Shown: one piece after another, positions 23,798 through 34,152 of the stretch
How the letters are laid out: every line of letters starts with the position of its first letter
Position numbering within the stretch: the first letter of the stretch is position 1
Assembly: GCA_902729315.2 (NCBI GenBank)
Contig: LR746267.1
Span: 9,304,924-9,368,923 of the forward strand
DNA length: 64,000 nt
Reading direction: 5' to 3'
Source: Spirodela intermedia
Taxonomy: Eukaryota; Streptophyta; Magnoliopsida; Alismatales; Araceae
Program-made: the position numbers and the translations under genes
The notes under the pieces: model-generated
Seen by the model: only the letters and a program-made list of their open reading frames with translations
Told to the model about the DNA's origin: nothing
Databases searched by the model: none

Positions 23798-24697
23798 GGC
23801 GGTCTCTTCGCGGTGGGTTGGTGGATGGACGACGGTGGCAAGAAGATGATCGACTCGGGAGAAATATCTGGGTTGAGAATTTTTTTTAATTTTTTTTGCA
23901 GAGGAGCTTTCACACGTGCGAGATGCGATTCTTTCGCACGTGCATGTGGTAAACCGGGATGAAAAATTTCCTTGCTCAGAATTTTCTCTTTTAGTGATAA
24001 ATGAGAAGTGGGGCCCACGAGGTGGCGGTGTTCCAACTCTCAAGCGAGTCCCTAGGACTGCCGTCAGCCATATTGACTCACCTTTTGCTTTTCTTTATCC
24101 GTGTCGTGCTTCGCAGGTTACGTTGACTGTCGGGCAGGTGACCAGACCGCGGCCCACCGCCTTAATAGGTGCGTCAGAGCCGCGCCTGCTTTGCCGGCAA
24201 GTTGGGGCGGGTGGTGGCCGATCCCCGGTTGGACTCGGCCGATTCGTACTGTTCACCGTTTTTTCCCTCTATTTTTTTTCCTTGCAAGTTGGGTAGGGTA
24301 TGTACTACCCTCATGTACATATGCCTTTTAGTTCTTCTCTCATTTTTCGTTTTTCAGGGGGCTACCGATCCGCAGAAGGACCGACGAGTCAGGCCGATCC
24401 GATTCAGGTTTATGCTGGCGGAGGATAGAAGATGGAGCGGCGATGGTGGCAGAGCGGGAGGCTGCTCGGGGGGTAGAAGATCGCCGTCTCCCCGTCGTCG
24501 CCGCTGTGCCAGCCTCTCCTCCCTGCCTCGGAGCTTTCCCCGTCTCTGCACCGTCCTCCCCAGGGGTGTAGGTGGTGATCTTCGACCTGTCCGCTAGCTA
24601 GGGTTCTGGCGCCGTTGGTTGATCTGAGAAGCACTGACTCTCCGGTGGTGTTCTTTGTTCTCTCATTGTTGATGCTTTTGTCCATTAGTGGTTCGTG
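23798..24697. other. Shared divergent promoter region (small TM gene / OBERON-like gene)
   Basis: This 900-bp region lies between two head-to-head start codons. It contains pyrimidine-rich plus-strand leader-like sequence (24240-24360, ending in a possible acceptor TTTTTCAG at 24350-24357), consistent with a 5'-UTR intron in the OBERON-like gene. A bidirectional promoter is plausible but not shown. Confidence 0.4.
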
Positions 24698-27600
24698 ATG
24701 AAGCGACCTAGATCGTATGGAGAGAGCACCGAGGAGGACGGCCCTGGGGAGAAGGGGGTGATGAAGGACCGGGGAAGGCGGGATCAGGAGTCTGACCGCC
24801 TTTCTTCCCACCGCCGCCTCTATCCCAAGGCTGAGATCAGCGCTGGCGGCGGCAAGGGCTCTTCATACGATTGGTCGCTGGATGGCCGCGAGCCTCTGTC
24901 AAAGTCGTCGTCGAGGAAACAATTTGATCACGAAATGGAGGGGTCTGATCGGCGAAAGTACGGCGGCGCGTCTGAACGGTATCTTGACGAGGAGGAACGC
25001 GCAGTGCAGGCGTCCTCGCCGCGTGTCTCCTATAGCGGCGACCGGATCCATCGGTCTGAGAGATTCTCCTCGTCTTCAAGGAGGGATAAACCCCATGGTT
25101 ACAAGTCGGAGAAAGAAAGGTCGAGGAGGGAGGGGAGCACTGGCTCCTCGTGGAGGAGATCGAGTAGTGCGAAGGACATTGACGATGACGATGTGAAGTC
25201 TGTGTCTGTCTCTATTGATTCTGTGGGGGGTAATGAGCATCGCCTGCCATCAGAGAACAGAGGGAAGACGAAGCTCAGGGAGTCCTACAGTGGGGACCCG
25301 CCGGTAATCGCGGACGTGAAGGATACGCAGGAAAAAGGGGCAGAGAACTGCAGCAGCGAGATGGAAGAAGGAGAGTTGGAACCTGATCCCGAGCCGAACC
25401 CTGATTCCGTTCCCGAGCCCATTTTACATCCCGATCCAATGCCAGCGTCGGAAGATGGAGCAGAGATGGAGTTCGAATGCAGAATCAGATCAGGTGACAG
25501 CGCACAGTCTGGAAGAGAATCATCAAGTGAAGAGAATCATCAAGTGCCTGACGACGACGATGGTTCTGCCAGTAAGGTGAAAGGGATTGTGGTAGGATCT
25601 GTTTCTCAAGGGTGGTCTGATGGAATGCAATTTCATGTAAATTATACTTCCAATAAAGTAAATGCAAAGGAAAAACTAGAGCCAGAATGCGAGGTGAAAC
25701 CGACTATTGCTTCTGATATTGATAGATCAGAATATGCTACTGCTCACGAAGACAATGCAAGTCCTGAGTCACTGGGACATGATCTAGAAGGCTCTGTTAG
25801 AGAGAATTCTCCAGAGGAACATGCAAAAATTGTTCCTCCGTGTGCTTCTCCTCCATTAGATGAAAAGATGGAGAACAAAGAGGAAGAAGAAAAGGTGGAG
25901 GACAAAGAGGAAGAGGAAAAGGCTCGACACCTTGTGGCAGACGCAGAGGAACCGCAGGAGAGAAAGTGCATAGACTTGGAGAAGGAACCAACAACGCCAG
26001 AAGGTATAAACCTTGAAACCGAAGCAGAAGTGCCAATGATTCTCTTTGGTCCATGCAAGGACGATGTAGCAAGAAAAAATAGCTCTGAAGTGACCCTGAA
26101 TATTATGACTGGCAATAATGACAAGGGCAAAGGAAAAAGCTCGGCAATATCTCTTTCCGAAGAAGCAAATTCTGCGGATGAGAATGATGCAATGGAAGGA
26201 CCTAGCAGCATCAGGAGTTTTGAGTTGGTATTCCGGTCCAAGATTACCAAATCAGATAATTGGTATCCCAGCGTGGTTGCCATCGGTAAACGTGAAGAGG
26301 AAAAACCCGATTTGGAACCTCTTGACCTCTCTCTTGGACTACCATGTGGTTCACAGGGCCTTAGTTCCCACGAACCTAAGGCAAGACCTAACTTGCAGAG
26401 TACTTCTCTGGAACACGGTCATAGGACTACTTCCCCTACTCCACGAAGCATTCAATCCCTTCCATCTTCATTCTGTGCTGACTCATCTGCTTGCATGGAT
26501 TCAGTTTCATTCTCTGGTTCAGAGACATTTCTTCATAATCCTAGCTGTTCTCTCACCCAGAACTCTATGGAAAATTATGAGCACTCTGTGGGTAGCCATC
26601 CTATATTTCAGGGTATTGATCAGGCCGCTAATAACACTATTTGGCAAGGGCAGCCTTCAAATGAATCTAAAAGCAAGGGGCCTGCTATTCGATCATACCG
26701 AAAGTCACAATTAAATGGCAAGTTGACTCATGGTTCACCTCATGCTGTGAACGTTCTGGCACGTCAGTCAAGTCTTCCAAGGCTGTCGTCTCCCGCACAT
26801 AGTCATGGTCCTCGGGACACCAGATCTGACTCCATTAGAAAGGTACTCAAAAGGGCAAGAAGCAATAGCAGCTTGTTTAAGAGTGAGCAGCAGGTAGCAG
26901 AAGATATGGGCTCCAGTGGTTTCAGTGCTACTGAGAAAGTCTTAAATAAGATTGTTTTAGAGCCTTTACAGATTGTCTGCAGAATGATTCAAGAGATGAG
27001 CCATCAGTCTGTTGCATATCTAAGGGAGAGTATTGGTGAGATGGTCATAAATAGCGATAAGCGTGGCTACCTGTGTGCATTGCAGGATACGCTGCAAAAG
27101 AGGTCAGATCTAACTCTGGATACACTGTCCAAATGTCACCGAGTTGTGTTGGAGATTTTGGTAACTCTCAAAACTAGGCTTCCTGATTTCCTTCGTAAAG
27201 CAAACAATGTTCCTTCTTCTGACCTGGGGGAGATATTTTTGAATCTCAAATGCCGAAACATTGCATGTAGGAGTATTCTGCCTGTTGACGAATGTGACTG
27301 CAAGGTTTGTGTGCAGAAAAATGGCTTCTGTAGTGCATGCATGTGTCTTGTTTGTTCCGAGTTTGACTTAGCATCCAATACTTGTAGCTGGGTTGGGTGT
27401 GATGTATGCCTCCATTGGTGCCACACTGATTGTGCACTGCAAGGCTCTCATATCAGGAATGGCTCAAGTGTTACAGGGGCTCTGAGGAACACAGAGATGC
27501 AGTTTCACTGTGTTGCCTGTGGTCATCCTTCGGAGATGTTTGGCTTTGTGAAAGAAGTGTTCAAGACGTGCTCAAAGGAGTGGGAAACGGACGTTTTAGT

Positions 27601-30600
27601 CAAGGAGCTGGGTTATGTAAGGAAAATATTTTCTTCTAGTGAGGATTCAAGGGGTAAGCAATTGTGTGATGTAGCCAATCGTCTTCTGATCAAACTTGAG
27701 AACAAAGTCCATCACTCTGAAGTTACAACACATATGCTGAGTTTCCTAACTGGTAAGCTCTATTGTTGTAGAAAGAGTTGTCTGTCTGCTCTATGTTTCT
27801 GCAGTCGAATTGCTTATTTGTTTCTTTACTGGTTTTATGACTTTATCCCTCACCCTTCCCTGCTATATGTTGACTGCGAAACGCAGAATTCAATGACAGA
27901 CTGAATGTGATTATATTGTTTCTGTAGTAATTATTCTGCACATCTACAAAGTCTGTTTCTACTCGTCTGCAGCAGAAATGACAATCTAATATTTCTGTAG
28001 CTGGTGCGGAAAGACTCTCTTACGCCATTCTAACTTTGGCTTGTTTGTCTCTTATGGTTTTATCGATTCAACAGAATGGTGTCAGTCAAAACACGTGAAT
28101 TGGCGTTGGCCGGCCTCTTTTTGTCTTTTTTCCACGAGAATTAGTTTCAACATGAGTGCCACCCTAAACAACTGTTTTGAACAAAGTGAGAAAACTGTCC
28201 AACATGAGTGCCACCCTAAACAACTATTTTGAGCAAGATTCAATGTGATGGAGATTCGTATTAACCTCTGTAAATTCTCTTTCTCAGAAGCTCGCACATT
28301 CTAGACTCGGACTGCCTTATGTATGACAGCTGCAGTACTGGGGGTTTCAATTGAGATTTAAATAGAATGTTTCATTACTAGAAATATTTTTTACAATCTT
28401 CCATCATTATGTGATATGCAACTGAAATAAATTAGGAAAGAATTAGCCACGCGGACATATATTATGTGTTCGTGTTTTTTGGACAATACAAATATATTGA
28501 TGCTGCTGCGAGTTTACCAGCTGATCAATATTCATCTGAGTACTAATTTTTAACCTGCATCTGTGCAACGAAAGAACGAAATGAGAAAAACATACAAATC
28601 TAGTGACTTCTGAATCCATGTTCCTATATCAATTAGTTTTTTGTGGTTAGTAGTAGCTGATTATTTTCTAAAGATATTTCATATCTATTGAATGTTAATA
28701 TCGTGCGAGGTCTGTGAATTTCGTGATGTGTTGAGGTATCTTTTAAACTGTTGACAGTTGCAAAATTATACCTCACCCTTGTATCTTCTAAATTCATGAG
28801 TTTTTCCCCGAATAAAAATAATAAGATTCGTGTCAGGGATATGGTAGTTTACTTGCAGATCTGTAGGTGGTCATCTTATTCTTCTTAGTAATAAGAAGGG
28901 ACAGTGAGAGCATGATACCAAAATTAGTTATATTTATTTGTGGGAAACCATGCTTCAATTTCTGTCTTGGTTCGAGATTGAACCTGAATCATGAAAGGCC
29001 TTGACAAATCCTCAGGCTCATGCCGATGTGACTTCAAACTTTTTCAGGCTTGACTTCAGAAAAGGAATTATTCACTGATCGTTGCTCTGGATCTTGTTCT
29101 CTTACTTGTAGCTAGGGTTTTCCATGGGCTAAGTATGCTTAAAGTCTAGTCTGGGTCGGGTTTTCATGGTTTGACCTGAAAATTAATCGTAGATATAAAA
29201 ATATGCCTTGCCTGGTGCCACTTCAGGCTACGTCCAGGATTTGACATGTGTGACCTGGAATCATGTAGTCTGTATTCGTCTTCCCCTGATAGAAACCTCC
29301 TGTCACCACACTACCCCTGTTCTTCCTCATTCCTCCAGCTGGAAGGCACCTCTTGGTCCTTCTAGTGACCCATAATCCTTTCCGATAATCTAACCCTCCC
29401 TTTCCCTGGTTTGCCCCCTCTCACCCTTCGCTGGATTTGGTCATCCCAACCTTACTGACCGCATGGCTTGCAGTGCATCACAGGGGTCGAGCTACCCCAT
29501 CTTTAATGTTTTTCTCTTGGTCCGGGGTAGCGTCTTAAAAGCCACCCGTTGACACTCCTTGTAGTATCCCTGTGATAAATTTTTCTATGTTTTTTGGCTA
29601 AAGATAAAAATTTGATATTCCCTACAACTGTTCTATTCTGTCCTTGGTTTTTTGACTATCTACAATCTTCTTGGTTGATTCAATAAGACGTCCATTTTCT
29701 AGGAAGATATACTGTGGAAGAAGGTGATGTTCGCTCTTGTTTTGGAGCTAGACTTATAGCCTTCTTGATGTTCCTTTGGGATTACAGGTCAGTCCCAGGT
29801 TTTTGTAATCCATTTCGTGTCGAGTTGTAGCTGCCCCTGTGGGAATCTTTAATAAATGTCCTTGGAGAGTAGGACTCCTTGTTCTGTAGCACTGCTCAAG
29901 TGGTTCTTGGCGGAGCAAATAGAACGTAAGCCACACATCCTTCAGTACATATGCAGCAAAACTTTTGCCCAACACTCAGTGGGACAAAATTGGAGCTTCC
30001 ATCTTTCTGTCATAACGTCATATGAACTTTTGTATGCATGCTTAATATTTTAGGCTGTTTAATCTCACAATCTTGGCTTGAGGTTGTTCTTAAGATATTT
30101 TCTCATCTTTGACATTTCAGGTGGTTCTAACTTCAGCAATGACCCTTCGAAACTTCCTGAAAAAGTTCCTGGAAAACCTACTGATGTAATGAACGAATTA
30201 GTTGGATCAAGCAAGGGGCCACTATGGCTTGATTCTTCTGCAAAGAAATCCGTACGGTTAGAAGCTGGCGATAGTGTTCTTCCAATGACGGATCGTAGGC
30301 AAAGACCAAATGGGGATATTGAATTAAACAGTCTTGAAAGGCAACAATTCATTGATGAGCTAGACAATGTAGTAAGATTAAAAGAGGCTGAGGCCAAATT
30401 GTACCAAGCACGTGCTGATGATGCAAGGAGAGAAGCTGAAGGCTTGAAGCGGATTTGCAAGGCCAAGATTGAAATGATTGAGAAAGATTATGTGAATGAG
30501 CTTACAAGGCTGCAAATGTCTGAGGCAGAGGAAAAGCGTAAACAAAAGTTTGACGAGTTACAGGCACTTGAACAAGCGCATCGTGAGTATCTAAAAATGA

Positions 30601-30674
30601 AAGCAAGGATGGAAGGTGATGTTAAAAATCTTTTGTCAAAAATGGAGGCTACCCGACAAAACTTGAATATGTGA
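24698..30674 (+). CDS. OBERON3/4 (TITANIA)-like PHD-finger and coiled-coil protein, 1202 aa
   Basis: The two coding exons are 24698-27752 and 30121-30674, joined across a 2368-nt intron (ACTG|gtaagc ... tttcag|GTGG); 3609 nt in total. The open frame begins one GTG codon earlier, and I take the ATG of MKRPRSYGES, which matches the family start. Residues 1-~700 are Ser/Arg/Glu-rich and disordered. Residues ~740-850 form a helical segment (KIVLEPLQIVCRMIQEMS). Residues ~860-945 are the OBERON-type PHD finger (CDCKVCVQKNGFCSACMCLV, then CSWVGCDVCLHWCHTDC). A helical domain follows (FGFVKEVFKTCSKEW), and exon 2 encodes the C-terminal coiled coil (~residues 1080-1200). Arabidopsis OBE/TTA proteins are nuclear and required for root and shoot meristem establishment, forming homo- and heteromers. 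The role here is by homology. Confidence 0.9.
28148..28240. repeat. Short tandem duplication in the OBERON intron
   Basis: A 52-bp unit starting CAACATGAGTGCCACCCTAA begins at 28148 and again at 28200. The first ~38 bases match with only two or three changes. It is a local duplication inside the 2.4-kb intron with no coding meaning. Confidence 0.85.
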
Positions 30675-32445
30675 TGTGAAGTTCAGAAGATATACAGATT
30701 GAAGAGGTTTCTATCTCAGGTACAAGAACATTGAAGGTTGGTTCACATAGCAGAAGCTTGATATGCGGATGTTGACATCCCTGAACTCTGTTTCCAATGT
30801 AGGCTGTATGTTGTCCCTTTAGCCTCACTAAATTAGGTCGTTTTTATTGTTTTACTTTTTGTCTTTCTGACTACATTTTGTACAGCGAATGCCCACTTTT
30901 GGCATAGATGATTTTCTCCTCAGACATTAATGGAAAAAATGATTTCTATTTTTTTCTTTGTGCACTTCAAGAAATGTCCTACCAGAACCAGACATCAAGA
31001 AATGTGCAATGTGAAGCATATCAAGACATGTCCCTTTGCAAATTATGCTCCGTAGCACTTTGTTGGTAATGATTATTTACCTACAAAGTGGATAGTGCCA
31101 CATTCATAAATATTAAAAAAATAATGTATCTAAAACTTTGACTCGGTTGAAATCAATTTTTTATTTAATCCCCCTGTTTATAAAATATTATTTATATATT
31201 TTCCTGATTCAGGTTCACTGTAGGCATCATCTTGCGCAAGTCAGATACTCCTTGTCATAGCCATTTGTAATTTTCTTCTCTATTTGTCATACGAAAAGAT
31301 TATCTCTTGAGAGCCGTGTGATATTGAATCCTGAGGCAGAGCATCAGTGTGTTGTAATTTCTGTGCTTAAATTTATCTCACTTCTAAGGCCGTGTAATGG
31401 GAAAATGACTAGTTTAGAAATTATATTCTTGAAGATATCATGAACTTGGTGTTTGATATTTTTCAAGTGCTGAAGAAAAAGGAAATAAGCATGTTTGGCG
31501 GCAGTTGGTACCATCTTGTGGAATTGAAATGTCCCGAGTTATTCTCTGTGGTTCTCATTGGAGTCAATTGCATATCTTCTAGTTTTTTATTCGCATTTCA
31601 TGTCAAATATTTCAGCTGTAGGTAGGTGCATGAAGGCATTTCTTAGTGCGCAAACAGGTATTGCTGGCTAGCCTGTCAAAGCCCTCGGGTTGGTTCCTAG
31701 CAAGAACCTGACAATTTTCACCCCAGGCAGCTGTCTGCTATTAACACGGCTGTTTACTAGATACTGCCCACTCCCATCTCTCATGCCATTAGTTATGTAC
31801 ATCCTTTGATGTTAAAGAATTTTTTCCCCTAAAATGCACTATTGTGATGGGTCCTTCCAACTCGTGCTTTGCCAAGAAAATGGCAAGCAATGGGTCGGTA
31901 GTTTATCTATGCAATTGACTTGTAGGACCAGATGTGAATAGACTTATGTTGCAATTAATAATTTCTACAAACCGCATGAATTGGACCAGCTGATTTACCA
32001 TAGTGTTTTTGCTCGTATTCTATGACAGGCCACAGTCTTCAGAAGCGGATGAGGTTCTTGGTGCTGACTATCCCTAAATAATGCAATGTTGTATTCTTGT
32101 AGATTTGAGTCTATTTATATATTTTCTTAAATGATGGACGAAAAAAAAATGTTACTTGTAGGAGGGTTCATTTTTTTAAACAAAATGCTGTTGGACGCCT
32201 ATATCATGAGTCATTTGATCAAATCACACTTTAGATCAATTGAATTTTTTTTCTGGGAAGGTTTTTTTTTCAAAAATCAGAGGTCAAACACTTGTTCATT
32301 GCCTTTTTGTGAAAACTGTGACAATGGCTCTGTTGCGTGACAGAAAAAGTCAAAAGACCTGATTTTCTTCTTACCTTTTACCAGGGCAATACAGGTGTCA
32401 TAGCATTGAATTCCGTTTGATAAACACAAGGGCTTGGGCTATTGT

Positions 32446-32478
32446 TCCTCCTCCTCCTCCTCCTCCTCCTCCTCCTCC
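32446..32478. repeat. (TCC)11 microsatellite
   Basis: An uninterrupted TCC trinucleotide run of 33 bp in non-coding sequence; likely polymorphic. Confidence 0.97.
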
Positions 32479-32973
32479 ATGTTTTGACATTGGCAAAACT
32501 TATCTGGATCTTGATTCACAGATTTGGATGTTCTGCAATGGAACTAGTTGTCAATGATCTGCTCCCAAGGGGGGACGCCTAATTCCCAAGAATTAAGAAA
32601 AAAAAGTTGCAACCGGTCAGATCTACTGATGCCATCTGCAGATCAAGCAACTACGGTCCTGATTGTGCTTTTTAAAGGCTCCTTCACAGTTTTATCTCAC
32701 TGTTGGAGGAAGAGCCGAAGAATAGAAGCTGCATAACAACAAATGATGACCAGCACTGGTAGGAGTCTTAGCGAGAGATGAACTGGTTGTGCAATTATCC
32801 CACTATCTGTACGTTCATCTTCGAATAACTTCCATATTTAGATCTGTTGCTTCGAACATCTTAAAAGACGATGTCATTGTTTGCCAGTTAATTTATGTGA
32901 TTTTTAGGAGGGTAAATAAAATATCTTTTTTTTCGGTATATGTGCCAAGTGGTAGTGATGAAAGGTGTGTATG

Positions 32974-33008
32974 TATATATATATATATTATATATATATA
33001 TATATATA
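32974..33008. repeat. (TA)n microsatellite
   Basis: A TA dinucleotide run with one phase break near 32988-32990; it can form a hairpin. Non-coding. Confidence 0.95.
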
Positions 33009-33698
33009 ATTTATTGAGAAAGCTTACTCTTTCGGAGTTTTAATAATGATTTGGCATTTTTTCAACAGCACAAGTTGCTAGCATTTTTTTCAACTCCCGA
33101 TGGTAAATAATGTTTTTTTTTTTCTAACAGCACAAGTTGCTAATATTCTTCTCAGCTGCATGAAGGGAATAGTAGCATGGATACCTGTCTTGTAGTGATA
33201 TTTCACAATTCTACGATCATCGGAAGTAATCTCAGAACTTTGTTCTTGTGCTGCCATTAAAAAACTGCCTAACGATTAAAAAGAGAATTCCTTTGAAAAT
33301 TAAGCCCTGATGTTGCTATAGAGCATGAACTCGTTCTACTGTTCTTTATATTTGCGGCCTCTGGTTTGTGTCTAAATCCTGGGTATCCAGGGATGCCGCT
33401 TGGCCTGCTGTTTTTTGTAATCTGTGACGGAATAATTCAGGAATAATATATATGTATTTTCTGGCTGATACAAATCTCGTCTGTGCTGATTTCCGTGGTG
33501 TTCTTGATTTTGTGTCAATCATGGAAAACGATAAACAGGATGGGGCTTCCGTGATTACAATTCGTGTACAGTTCATCTCTTTCTTCTTGGCAATGCTCCT
33601 CTTATTTTTCTACATACAGAAAACAGGGCAACACCGGAACAAGAAGAGGACAACGGCCTCCGATGAGCCAGGAGAGGGCAGGGGGATGGGGTTTTCTC

Positions 33699-33935
33699 TC
33701 AGAAACCATGTACATGGAAACCGAGCAGCTGGCGCTCGTTCCTCGCGCCTGGGCTCCACGGCTGGGTCTCGAACGGCCGGGACTCCTTGGCTCCTCCTCG
33801 GCTGGGGCCGGCGCCGCCGCCGCGGCCGCCAGCCGCGTCCTGGTGGCGCAAGAAGCTGCGCAGGTCCAGCGGCGGCGAGTCCCGCCGCGCCTGCAGGTTC
33901 CCTCCCTCCGGCTTCCTCTCACTCCACTCCGCCAT
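33699..33935 (-). CDS. Possible small GC-rich gene or ORF, 78 aa
   Basis: The frame begins at an ATG in good context (GGGATGGCG) with MAEWSERKPEGGNL and ends LGFHVHGF then stop. The segment is far more GC-rich than its surroundings, as many first exons are in this window. I do not recognise the protein, and its Arg/Gly/Pro-rich middle is low complexity. It lies ~220 bp beyond the PXC3 stop on the same strand, so it may just be a GC-rich PXC3 3' UTR, or a 5' exon of a gene whose other exons I could not find. Confidence 0.25.
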   Translation of the reverse strand: MAEWSERKPEGGNLQARRDSPPLDLRSFLRHQDAAGGRGGGAGPSRGGAKESRPFETQPWSPGARNERQLLGFHVHGF

Positions 33936-34152
33936 CCCCACTCTTGGCTGGTCCTTTCCGCAGGGGATAGACAGCAGACACCGGAAGAACTTTAAAATGG
34001 CACCAGTGATCCGCTCCTCCTCTTCGGATAAGGTAGGCCCCAAATCCACCCCATCCCCAGATCATGCCCCCTCTCTCTCTCTCTACTGTAGAAATGTGGA
34101 AATGGTGAGGTCAAGGCGGGCAACATCATCATCAGTATCCACTTCTGGGCTT

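Larger units (their letters stand above)
30675..34152. other. Convergent intergenic region between the OBERON and PXC3 3' ends
   Basis: The first few hundred bp are the OBERON-like 3' UTR. About 31.0-33.5 kb is AT-rich with microsatellites and no recognised gene. About 33.69-33.96 kb is abruptly GC-rich and contains the small minus-strand frame listed at 33699-33935. The stretch from there to 34152 holds the PXC3 3' UTR and a CT tract near 34070-34085. Confidence 0.5.

Noticed and set aside
23182-23889. 235-codon plus-strand frame rich in Arg/Ser/Pro
   Set aside because: Lies antisense to the small TM gene; low complexity from GC-rich sequence.
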